Numbered from the stretch's first letter, positions 1-5,700 are shown. The stretch: 6,050 nt of DNA from Victivallales bacterium (GCA_017615955.1 JAFZZD010000437.1:1-6050); one strand, 5' to 3'. The notes: a model not told the origin generated them from the letters alone. Numbers and translations are program-made.

Positions 1-58
1 CGCCTCCGCCAAACAGGTTGCCAAGACCGCCAAGACCGCCTCCACCAAACAGGTTGCC
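1..58 (-). repeat. Direct repeat coding for GLGNLFGGG in the Ffh tail
   Basis: Bases 1-22 and 37-58 are the same 22-nt unit with a single mismatch (position 8 of the unit, g versus a). On the coding strand each encodes GNLFGGG within a Gly-Leu-Gly-Asn-Leu-Phe-Gly-Gly-Gly stretch, joined by a Gly-Leu-Gly-Gly linker. Gly- and Met-rich disordered tails are common after the Ffh M domain, but an exact peptide repeat points to recent tandem duplication. The repeat may continue beyond the left edge. Confidence 0.8.
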
Positions 59-1360
59 CAGCCCGCCAAAGCCGCCATTGGCCATCTTGCTCATGAAGGT
101 GCGCATCTGCTGGAACTGCTTGATCAGGTCATTGATTTCCTTGATGGGCACTGCGCAGCCCTTGGATATTCTCATGCGCCTGGACTGGCCGATGCTATCT
201 GGATTCCTGCGCTCGTATGGGGTCATGCTGTTGATGATGCCTTCCATGCGGTTGAACATCTTCTCGTCCAACGCCTCTGGTGGCAAGGCAGGCATTCCAG
301 GAAGCATGCCCAGCAGCTTTGTAAGACCGCCCATGCTGCGCATACGCTTGATCTGATCCTTGAAGTCATCGAAGCCGAAGGTCTTCTTCTTTATGCGCTC
401 CTCCAGTTCCTTTGCTTCTTCTTCCTTGATGGATTCTGCCGCCCTTTCGTAGAGGGAAAGGATGTCGCCCATGCCCAGGATGCGGCCAGCCATTCTGTCA
501 GGATGGAACACCTCCAGGTCATTGGGCTTCTCGCCGACGGTCAGGAACTTGATGGGCTTGCCGGTGACCTGGTGCATGGATAGCGCCGCGCCGCCGCGGG
601 CATCGCCGTCCAGTTTGGTGAGGATAATGCCAGTAATGCCCAGGGCGTCATTGAAATGACGGGCAACGGAGACGGCTTCCTGTCCCAATGCCGCATCGCC
701 CACCAGCAGTATTTCGTGTGGTTCCACCTGCTTTTTGACGCGCACCAGTTCCTGCACCAGTTCCTCGTCTATCTGCAATCTGCCAGCCGTATCCAGAATG
801 ACCGCGTCAATTCCATTCTCGCGGGCATAGTCCAATGCCTTCTTGGCCAGCTTGGGAACGTCCTTCTCCTCGCGGTCCGCATACACGCGCACACCCAGGT
901 CCTTGCCCAGCAACTCCAGCTGGTCTATTGCGGCAGGCCTATACACGTCGCATCCAACAAGCAGCACCTTCTTGTGTGTCTTGTCCTTCAGGTACTTCGC
1001 CAGCTTGGCGCTGGTGGTGGTCTTGCCGCTGCCGTGGAGACCGCACAGCATGATTATGGCTGGCTCGCCTTTGTCAAGCTCAAGGCCCGCGCTGTTCTCG
1101 CCCAGCAATGCCACCAGCTTGTCATAGACGACTTTCACCACCTGCTGGCCTGGCTCCACATTGCGCAGCACTTGCTCTCCCAGGCATTCCTGCGAGCATT
1201 TGTTCACAAAGTCCGTGGCGACCTCGTAGTTCACATCCGCTTCCAGCAGGGCATTGCGTATCTCCTCCATTGAAGCGCGTATATTGCTTTCAGTAAGGAC
1301 GCTGCGTCCTGTGAGTTTCCTGAAAATGCCCTGGAATTTGCCTGTAAGATTGTCAAACAT
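1..1360 (-). CDS. ffh: Signal recognition particle protein Ffh (SRP54), C-terminal end cut by the window edge
   Basis: Ffh is the GTPase that, bound to 4.5S RNA, takes ribosomes making membrane or secreted proteins to the FtsY receptor. My minus-strand translation gives 453 residues from MFDNLTGKFQGIF without a stop. The N domain (about 1-95) contains ALLEADVN. The G domain has GLHGSGKTT (107-115, P-loop), DVYRPAAIDQ (138-147), DTAGR (190-194), TKLDGDARGG (248-257) and the closing FHPDRMAGRILGMGD (about 285-299). The Met-rich M domain (about 325-425) contains LLGMLPGMP, MTPYERRNP and RISKGCAVPIKEIN. The usual RNA-binding RIAxGSG is here RISKGCA (397-403), so Ser and Gly are replaced by Cys and Ala. 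A Gly/Leu/Phe/Asn tail follows and runs off the edge. Ffh is usually about 450 residues, so little is missing. The ATG at 1358-1360 has TAAGGA 10 nt upstream, overlapping the galK stop, which implies co-transcription with galK. Identity is very secure. Confidence 0.97.
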   Translation of the reverse strand, partial: MFDNLTGKFQGIFRKLTGRSVLTESNIRASMEEIRNALLEADVNYEVATDFVNKCSQECLGEQVLRNVEPGQQVVKVVYDKLVALLGENSAGLELDKGEPAIIMLCGLHGSGKTTTSAKLAKYLKDKTHKKVLLVGCDVYRPAAIDQLELLGKDLGVRVYADREEKDVPKLAKKALDYARENGIDAVILDTAGRLQIDEELVQELVRVKKQVEPHEILLVGDAALGQEAVSVARHFNDALGITGIILTKLDGDARGGAALSMHQVTGKPIKFLTVGEKPNDLEVFHPDRMAGRILGMGDILSLYERAAESIKEEEAKELEERIKKKTFGFDDFKDQIKRMRSMGGLTKLLGMLPGMPALPPEALDEKMFNRMEGIINSMTPYERRNPDSIGQSRRMRISKGCAVPIKEINDLIKQFQQMRTFMSKMANGGFGGLGNLFGGGGLGGLGNLFGGG

Positions 1361-1370
1361 AGATTCGTTG

Positions 1371-1376
1371 TCCTTA
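1371..1376 (-). promoter_or_regulatory. Shine-Dalgarno site of ffh, overlapping the galK stop
   Basis: On the minus strand TAAGGA spans these bases: TAA is the stop codon of galK and AAGGA is the SD of ffh, followed by 10 nt and the ATG. The same 10-nt spacing is seen for the HD gene and for the gene at 5701. The arrangement fits translational coupling of galK and ffh. Confidence 0.75.
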
Positions 1377-2519
1377 GATTAAAGCCGCGCCGTCAGACGG
1401 CACGCATATTATATCCTGCAAAGTCGCGCCAGTTTTCCGCCTATATTGCTCCACAATTTCCTGTGCGTATGCATTGGCATCCCCTGCCTTCACCAAATGC
1501 ACGGAAATGCCGCCGAAGCCGCCGCCGCTGAGCCGCGCACCCAGGCAAAGCGGATTCGCCTTGGCAAGCGCCACAATTTCGTCCAGTTCATCGCAGCTGT
1601 TCTTGAAGTTGAGTCTGGAACTCTCGTGGGACTGGAACATCAATTGCCCGAAATCGGCAATATCGCCCGAATTCAAGCAGGCAATGCCCGCAGCCACACG
1701 CTCAATCTCGCCCACCACGTGCTTGGCGCAGCCATACGAAACTGCATCCAGGCCAGAGGCACATTCCTCCAATTGCGCCATAGAAACATCCCGCAGAGCC
1801 TTGACGCCTGGAATGCGCTTCGCAATATGCTCCAGCGCCTTCTGGCAGCCAACGCGCCTGTCATTGTACTCGTTGGTGAGAAAATGCTTCACCATGCTGT
1901 TGATCACCACGAAGGCATATCCGGCGGGCATGGCGATGGTGCTTGTCTCCAGCGTCCTGAAGTCGGAATATATCAGGCAGTCCGCCTTGCCCCGCAGTGA
2001 ACTGAACTGGTCAAGCAAGCCTGTATTTGCGCCGATGTAGGTATTCTCGCATTCCTGGCCTGCCTTCGCCATCTCCAGCCATGGCAATTCCTTGCCAGCC
2101 AGACTGCATAATGCCAGGCCCACTGACATCTCCAGCGTGGCGGAACTGCTCATGCCGGCAGACAGCGGCACGTTGCCGCGTAGCACTGCATTGAACGCTG
2201 GCACCTCCACGCCCCGCTTGCGCAAGGCAAGAACCATGCCCTTCACATAGCCAGACCAGTCACCCTTGACATGAGGGCCAAAGTTCCCGATGTCAAATTG
2301 CTTGTCCTCGCCAAAGTCCGCGTCCGCCAGCGTGCACAGCGTACCTTTTGTGGGCGCTGCGGCAAAGAGGATGTACCTGTCCACAGCGACGCTCAGCACC
2401 ATGCCCTGGTTGTAGTCGGTGTGGTTGCCCAATATCTCCAGCCGCCCTGGCGCACAGCCAATGCAACTTGGCTCCCGCCCGAAACGGGCTATGAACTTTT
2501 CCCTGACTTCGTTTTTCAT
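1374..2519 (-). CDS. galK: Galactokinase-family GHMP sugar kinase
   Basis: The product has 381 residues, close to the usual 380-390 of galactokinases, which phosphorylate alpha-D-galactose at C1 with ATP at the head of the Leloir pathway in the cytoplasm. The N-terminal sugar-binding signature is GRLEILGNHTDYNQG (25-39), where the family commonly has GRxNLIGEHTDYN. The GHMP ATP-binding motif is VPLSAGMSSSATLE (117-130). NTGLLDQFSSLRG (165-177) carries the probable catalytic Asp170. The C-terminal GHMP motif is GARLSGGGFGG (327-337). The first Met of the open frame lies 51 codons upstream, but that stretch is Arg-rich, resembles no galactokinase and runs through palindromic intergenic DNA, so I start at MKNEVREKF (ATG 2517-2519). 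No SD precedes this ATG; a hairpin sits there instead. The stop overlaps the ffh SD. No galT, galE or sugar transporter is in view, and the Glu-to-Asn change in the signature leaves a related sugar substrate possible. Confidence 0.88.
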   Translation of the reverse strand: MKNEVREKFIARFGREPSCIGCAPGRLEILGNHTDYNQGMVLSVAVDRYILFAAAPTKGTLCTLADADFGEDKQFDIGNFGPHVKGDWSGYVKGMVLALRKRGVEVPAFNAVLRGNVPLSAGMSSSATLEMSVGLALCSLAGKELPWLEMAKAGQECENTYIGANTGLLDQFSSLRGKADCLIYSDFRTLETSTIAMPAGYAFVVINSMVKHFLTNEYNDRRVGCQKALEHIAKRIPGVKALRDVSMAQLEECASGLDAVSYGCAKHVVGEIERVAAGIACLNSGDIADFGQLMFQSHESSRLNFKNSCDELDEIVALAKANPLCLGARLSGGGFGGISVHLVKAGDANAYAQEIVEQYRRKTGATLQDIICVPSDGAALI

Positions 2520-2528
2520 GTTTTTTAT

Positions 2529-2548
2529 CGCGGAGCTGTCGCTCCGCG
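2529..2548 (-). repeat. Perfect hairpin just upstream of the galK start
   Basis: The arms CGCGGAGC (2529-2536) and GCTCCGCG (2541-2548) pair over 8 bp around a 4-nt loop. In the galK mRNA the structure ends 9 nt before the ATG, where an SD would be expected. The GGAG of the 5' arm pairs with the CTCC of the 3' arm. In the mRNA direction an A-run, not a U-run, follows, so this is not an intrinsic terminator. It could be a dispersed palindromic repeat or a translational control hairpin. Confidence 0.75.
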
Positions 2549-2579
2549 CACCTAGCGCCCTTGGATGCCCCCGGCCTCT

Positions 2580-2634
2580 GGAAACCAAATCGTGCAACCT
2601 CAAGCAACTTTGTCGATGCTGGTTGCGTGTTTCC
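2580..2634. repeat. Imperfect inverted repeat in the iorB-galK gap
   Basis: GGAAAC (2580-2585) and GCAACC (2594-2599) are mirrored by GGTTGC (2621-2626) and GTTTCC (2629-2634). The arms are 20 and 14 nt because the left arm holds six more bases between its two blocks, and the loop is 21 nt. The mirrored order of two separate hexamers is more than a lone palindrome, but stability was not calculated. It may be part of the same repeat material as the hairpins on either side. Confidence 0.4.
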
Positions 2635-2649
2635 GCTAAGGCAACTTGA

Positions 2650-2672
2650 GTGGGCGCCGCCTCGGCGCCCAC
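2650..2672. repeat. GC-rich palindrome after iorB
   Basis: GTGGGCGCCG (2650-2659) pairs perfectly with CGGCGCCCAC (2663-2672) around a 3-nt loop, giving a 10-bp stem. No T-run follows on either strand, so a Rho-independent terminator is not supported. It lies 24 nt past the iorB stop and could protect the iorAB mRNA 3' end or be a REP-like element. Confidence 0.75.
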
Positions 2673-2694
2673 ATTACCGCCTCGGCGCCCACAT
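2657..2694. repeat. 18-nt direct repeat, two copies 20 nt apart
   Basis: CCGCCTCGGCGCCCACAT occurs at 2657-2674 and again, identically, at 2677-2694. The first copy supplies the right arm of the palindrome at 2650-2672; the second copy lacks a matching left arm, so it looks like a partial duplication. The second copy ends 2 nt before the iorB stop codon. Confidence 0.85.
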
Positions 2695-2696
2695 CG

Positions 2697-3269
2697 TTAC
2701 TTAACGGCGGCGCGACCTGCGTCAAAAGCCTTAAGGTTCATGTCCACGATGGCCTGTCCCTTGCGGGCGAAGTTCTCCGCCACAACATCCCTGAGCAGGT
2801 CGCTGTCCAGTGCCAGGAAGTGTGAGATCGCGCCCAAAAGCACCGTGTTCATGGCACGTGGGTTGCCGAGGCTGGCTGCAATGCCGTCCGCATCGATGAC
2901 GACGCTGTTTGGCACTGCCTTCACCGCATCAACAACATCCTGCGTCTCTGGATAGTCGCCGATGTTCTTCACTGGCTTGCTGTTGGCGATGATGACGCCC
3001 TTCGGGGAAAGCCCTTTGATGTGGCGCAACGCCTCCATGGGTTCCACTGCGATGATGACGTCCGCCGTACCATCCGCAATCAAGTCAGAGTAGATGCCGT
3101 CGCTGGACAGCCTCAAATGCGCCAGCACCGCGCCGCCGCGCTGGGACATTCCATGAACCTCTGACTGCTTCACATTCAGACCCAGCTTCATCGCGGCCTT
3201 GCCGATGATCGCCGCAATTGTAAGAATGCCCTGGCCGCCTACGCCTGCGAGTATTATGTCGTTTTTCAT
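2697..3269 (-). CDS. iorB: Indolepyruvate:ferredoxin oxidoreductase, beta subunit
   Basis: IorB is the gamma-type (POR/KOR gamma) subunit of the aryl-pyruvate oxidoreductase and pairs with IorA in the cytoplasm to convert indolepyruvate, phenylpyruvate or hydroxyphenylpyruvate plus CoA to the aryl-acetyl-CoA and CO2. The 190 residues match the usual length of about 190-200. The family start motif ILAGVGGQGIL (6-16) and the SEVHGMSQRGG motif (36-46) are both intact, and the rest, including DVIIAVEPMEALR, is typical. An in-frame Met 18 codons upstream would overlap iorA by 31 nt and adds a stretch without family likeness, so I start at MKNDIILAG, which has its own SD. It begins 23 nt after the iorA stop, so the two genes form one operon. 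Palindromic DNA begins almost at its stop codon. Confidence 0.94.
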   Translation of the reverse strand: MKNDIILAGVGGQGILTIAAIIGKAAMKLGLNVKQSEVHGMSQRGGAVLAHLRLSSDGIYSDLIADGTADVIIAVEPMEALRHIKGLSPKGVIIANSKPVKNIGDYPETQDVVDAVKAVPNSVVIDADGIAASLGNPRAMNTVLLGAISHFLALDSDLLRDVVAENFARKGQAIVDMNLKAFDAGRAAVK

Positions 3270-3276
3270 ATTGCTT

Positions 3277-3283
3277 CCACCTT
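3277..3283 (-). promoter_or_regulatory. Shine-Dalgarno site that sets the iorB start
   Basis: On the minus strand AAGGTGG lies 7 nt before the ATG at 3267-3269, inside the 23-nt iorA-iorB gap. This supports the shorter iorB reading over an upstream ATG that would overlap iorA. Confidence 0.65.
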
Positions 3284-3292
3284 CTTGTTGAA

Positions 3293-4870
3293 TCACTTCT
3301 TCCTGCGCAATGTCTGTATGCATTCACGGCGTGAGATTATCACGGAGAGACCTGCGAACGCCATTTCCTCCTTGAGGATTGCCACGTTTTCCTCGTGGTT
3401 CTTTGGCAGAGGCGTGATGACGCGGATATGCTCCGGCTTGACGCCCAGGCCGGCGCAGATGTCCTCCACGCGGCCTGCGCCGATGGAGTTCTGCCCGCCA
3501 GTCATGCCAGTGGTGCCATTGTCAAGGATCATCACCGTGATGGGCGCATTCTCCCAGGCTGCATCAAGAATGCCCGTCATTCCCGAATGAGTGAATGTGG
3601 AATCGCCGATGACCGCCAGCGCAGGTGAAATGCCCGCGTCCGCTGCACCTTTCGCCATGGAGATGGATGCGCCCATGTCAACGCAGGATGAAATTGCGTT
3701 GTAGGGCGGCAGAGCGCCCAGCGTGTAGCAGCCAATGTCGCCGAATACGCGTGCGGACGGCTTGTCGGCAATGGCCTCCTTGATTGCCTTGTAGGTATCG
3801 GCGTGTGGGCAGCCGTCGCACAGACGCGGAGGACGCGCCTTCACCAGATCTGGCACAGCACGCAGTTCAGGCAGCGGCAGGCCAAATGCCTTTGCAACCA
3901 CAAATGGGTTCAACTCGCCAGTGCGGGGCAGTGCGCCGCTCAGGCGTCCCAGCACCTTTGGATTGCCCAGTGCACCCAGCAACTGCTGCTCGATGAAAGG
4001 CATTCCCTCCTCCACCATCATCACCTTGTCGCAGCTGTCCATCAGCTGTGCCAGTTGTTTCTTGGGCAGCGGGTATTGCGAGACCTTGAGTATGGAGTAT
4101 GGGCATTTTCCGCCGAATGCCTCCATCACGTAGTTGTAGCCTATGCCGGAAGCGACAATGCCGTAGCTCTTGTCCGTGCCAGGAATCAGTTTGTTGAAGG
4201 GACTGTTCTCGCTGGCGGCCAGGAAATCAGCCTGCTTGGCGCAGAGGCGGACGTAGTTGCGTTGCGCGATGGCGGGCAGCAGCACGAAGCGGCGGTCGCC
4301 TTCCTTCTCCGCCACTGGTTGCGCCTGTATCACTTCGCCGCGCTGTATGTTGGCACGGGAATGTGAAAGACGGGTGGTAAGGCGCATCAGAATCGGCGTC
4401 TCAAACTTCTCAGACAACTCAAACGCATAACGGGCCATGTTGTATGCCTCCTGCTGGGAGGAGGGTTCCAGGCAGGGCATCATGGCGAACTGCGCGTAGT
4501 ATCTGGAATCCTGCTCGTTCTGGGAGCTGTGCATTGACGGATCGTCCGCCGAAGTCACAATCAGGCCGCCGCGCACGCCTGTGACCGCCGAGTTCACAAA
4601 ACTGTCCGCCGCCACATTCAAACCAACGTGCTTCATGCAAACGATGGCGCGCTTTCCTGCAAAGGACATGCCCAGCGCCTCTTCCATGGCAACTTTCTCG
4701 TTGCTGGACCATTCACGGTGCACGCCTCGCTCCGCAGCCTCCGCAGAACCCTGCATATATTCCATGATTTCAGTGGAGGGCGTTCCAGGATATGCATAGC
4801 ACCCTGAAAGACCTGCATCCAATACACCCTGGGCAAATGCTTCATCGCCCAGCAACAATTGCTGTGACAT
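3293..4870 (-). CDS. iorA: Indolepyruvate:ferredoxin oxidoreductase, alpha subunit, short form without the C-terminal ferredoxin domain
   Basis: This is the thiamine-diphosphate (ThDP) subunit of the aryl-pyruvate oxidoreductase, 525 residues from MSQQLLLGDEAFAQG. The pyrimidine-binding domain (about 10-180) has YAYPGTPSTEIMEY (25-38), SSNEKVAMEEALG (55-67) and MKHVGLNVAADSF (79-91). A linker domain (about 230-330) holds MMVEEGMPFIEQQLLG. RPPRLCDGCPHADTYKAI (347-364) is followed by GDIGCYTLG (377-385). The ThDP/Mg site is GDSTFTHSGM (422-431) through DNGTTGMTGGQ (450-460). The archaeal-type enzyme runs on to more than 600 residues with two CxxCxxCxxxC iron-sulfur clusters after the RRxC motif. 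Here the protein stops nine residues after RREC (514-517), and the 23-nt gap to iorB leaves no room for a separate domain. The ATG has GAGGAAG upstream at 4875-4881. I recall similar short alpha subunits in some gut anaerobes, so this may be a natural form rather than a broken gene. Confidence 0.95.
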   Translation of the reverse strand: MSQQLLLGDEAFAQGVLDAGLSGCYAYPGTPSTEIMEYMQGSAEAAERGVHREWSSNEKVAMEEALGMSFAGKRAIVCMKHVGLNVAADSFVNSAVTGVRGGLIVTSADDPSMHSSQNEQDSRYYAQFAMMPCLEPSSQQEAYNMARYAFELSEKFETPILMRLTTRLSHSRANIQRGEVIQAQPVAEKEGDRRFVLLPAIAQRNYVRLCAKQADFLAASENSPFNKLIPGTDKSYGIVASGIGYNYVMEAFGGKCPYSILKVSQYPLPKKQLAQLMDSCDKVMMVEEGMPFIEQQLLGALGNPKVLGRLSGALPRTGELNPFVVAKAFGLPLPELRAVPDLVKARPPRLCDGCPHADTYKAIKEAIADKPSARVFGDIGCYTLGALPPYNAISSCVDMGASISMAKGAADAGISPALAVIGDSTFTHSGMTGILDAAWENAPITVMILDNGTTGMTGGQNSIGAGRVEDICAGLGVKPEHIRVITPLPKNHEENVAILKEEMAFAGLSVIISRRECIQTLRRKK

Positions 4871-4926
4871 AAATCTTCCTCACATTTTTATGATTTTGAG
4901 AATACAAAACCAGTGTTAAATGCAGT

Positions 4927-4953
4927 AATATAATCAGATTTCATCAAAAACAA
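4927..4953 (-). promoter_or_regulatory. Possible promoter for iorAB
   Basis: The 88-nt gap before iorA is clearly AT-richer than the genes around it. On the minus strand TATATT (4927-4932) could be a -10 box, with TTGTTT (4948-4953) 15 nt upstream as a weak, closely spaced -35. The gap is long for a tight operon, so iorAB may have its own start of transcription in addition to read-through from the HD gene. AT-rich DNA yields such matches easily, so this is tentative. Confidence 0.3.
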
Positions 4954-4958
4954 GCTTT

Positions 4959-5519
4959 TCAAAGCCCGAACAGCTCCATCATCGCATTGAAGCGGGAAAG
5001 GCTGCCCTCACCGAAGCGGGACAGTTCGGCTCGCACCTGCTCTGGGCTTTCCTCCAGCATGTCCCCTGACTTGGAGAAAAACTTGTCCGCCAGGCACACC
5101 AGCTTCTCCTCCAGTGTTTCAGGAAGATAGTCCTTGGCGGGAATGGGCATCTTGCTGTTAATGACTTCCTGCGCCGTGATGCCGCTGCCTGTATGTCGCT
5201 CGCAGATGCGGGCGTATGCCTCCATGTCAAGTCCATTCTGCGCGCCGTATGCCCGCAGCATCTCCGCACCGCACATCCCATGTGAAATATACGGTCTGTC
5301 CCCCATGCACAGTATCTTGGGCGCATGGCACTTGACTATGCCGATGTCATGCAGCATGGCTCCATTGCGGACAATGTCCAGGTCCAGCTCAAGATTTGGC
5401 ACACCCTTCAATATTGCAAATGCCTTGTCCCTTACCTGGCTGCTGTGCTTCAGTAAAAGACGCCTCAATGGCGTGTCCTCTGGATAGAAATGCCCGATTA
5501 TCTTCAATGGTTCAATCAT
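4959..5519 (-). CDS. HD-domain (HDIG) metal-dependent phosphohydrolase family protein
   Basis: The product has 186 residues and no signal peptide or membrane segment, so it is cytoplasmic. It shows the metal-binding pattern of the HD superfamily: His25 (LLLKHSSQV), His57-Asp58 in HDIG (57-60), His80 (ISHGMCGAEML), His109 (ICERHTGSG) and Asp145 (CLADKFFSKSGD). Size, HDIG motif and the downstream ERHTGSG fit the small stand-alone HD proteins of the TIGR00295 type, whose substrate is not established as far as I know. Enzymes of this superfamily commonly hydrolyse phosphate esters or nucleotides. The start at MIEPLKIIGHFY is chosen because AAGGAG lies 10 nt upstream; an in-frame Met 19 codons earlier falls at the -35 box of the likely promoter. 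It is the first gene of the minus-strand series, 88 nt before iorA. A weak stem (GCTT/AAGC) followed by GTTTTTG overlaps its stop but is poor evidence for a terminator. Confidence 0.85.
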   Translation of the reverse strand: MIEPLKIIGHFYPEDTPLRRLLLKHSSQVRDKAFAILKGVPNLELDLDIVRNGAMLHDIGIVKCHAPKILCMGDRPYISHGMCGAEMLRAYGAQNGLDMEAYARICERHTGSGITAQEVINSKMPIPAKDYLPETLEEKLVCLADKFFSKSGDMLEESPEQVRAELSRFGEGSLSRFNAMMELFGL

Positions 5520-5529
5520 CGTTTGTTTT

Positions 5530-5535
5530 CTCCTT
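5530..5535 (-). promoter_or_regulatory. Shine-Dalgarno site that sets the start of the HD gene
   Basis: AAGGAG on the minus strand, followed by 10 nt and the ATG at 5517-5519. It decides against the upstream in-frame ATG at 5574-5576, which has no SD. Confidence 0.75.
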
Positions 5536-5548
5536 GCTACGTTTGTCC

Positions 5549-5576
5549 AATATATCAAATGCCCATTTCTTTGCAA
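5549..5576 (-). promoter_or_regulatory. Likely sigma70-type promoter for the HD gene
   Basis: On the minus strand TTGCAA (5571-5576) and TATATT (5549-5554) are separated by 16 nt, each a fair match to TTGACA and TATAAT. Transcription would start around 5540-5543, giving a short leader of about 22 nt that contains the SD. This is the best promoter match in the window and is the probable start of the minus-strand transcript that may extend through iorAB. Confidence 0.5.
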
Positions 5577-5589
5577 ATCTGCCGCACAA

Positions 5590-5610
5590 AAAAAGATTTT
5601 TCGTCTTTTT
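5590..5610. repeat. AT-rich inverted repeat between the divergent genes
   Basis: AAAAAGA (5590-5596) and TCTTTTT (5604-5610) form a 7-bp inverted repeat around TTTTTCG. It lies upstream of the HD promoter and overlaps the possible -35 of the plus-strand gene. It could be an operator for a dimeric regulator, possibly the divergent helix-turn-helix protein, or a chance match in A/T tracts. Confidence 0.35.
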
Positions 5611-5680
5611 ACACTATATGATTACAATATTCTATATATTTTATCGTTAATTGATATGAAAAACAACTATCTTTTAACAA
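5608..5680 (+). promoter_or_regulatory. AT-rich promoter region of the helix-turn-helix gene
   Basis: The stretch is very AT-rich and the gene at 5701 needs a start of transcription here, but no single box pair is convincing. Options are TTTACA (5608-5613) with TATATA (5633-5638) at a long 19-nt spacing, or TTGATA (5651-5656) with a poor -10 near 5675-5680. I mark the region rather than a precise promoter. Confidence 0.35.
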
Positions 5681-5700
5681 TTTAAAGGAGAGAAACCGCA

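Noticed and set aside
656..1273. Long plus-strand open frame of 205 codons within ffh
   Set aside because: It lies wholly opposite the well-supported Ffh coding sequence, has no SD, and its Leu/His/Gln-rich product matches the antisense of GTPase codons.
1446..2040. Overlapping plus-strand open frames of about 185 codons opposite galK
   Set aside because: They are antisense shadows of a GC-rich kinase gene, without ribosome sites and without recognisable domains.
2520..2672. N-terminal extension of galK by 51 codons
   Set aside because: The extension runs through the palindromic repeats, is unlike any galactokinase, and the family N-terminus begins at the ATG at 2517-2519.
2650..2672. Rho-independent terminator after iorB
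   Set aside because: The stem is strong but no T-run follows it on either strand.
2634..2694. Two very short overlapping frames (MWAPRR-stop, then a 12-codon frame) in the tandem repeat, minus strand, joined by TAATG
   Set aside because: The resemblance to a leader peptide with translational coupling comes from the duplicated repeat unit; there is no clear SD, and it is not evidence of a gene.
3803..4366. 187-codon plus-strand open frame opposite iorA
   Set aside because: Antisense to conserved IorA coding sequence, biased composition, no start signal.
4945..4967. Rho-independent terminator at the end of the HD gene
   Set aside because: A T-run is present, but the stem is only GCTT/AAGC with possible G-U pairs and overlaps the stop codon, which is too weak to call.
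5520..5576. Longer HD protein starting at an upstream in-frame ATG
   Set aside because: That ATG sits at the likely -35 box, has no SD, and the added residues do not look like part of the domain; AAGGAG marks the inner start.
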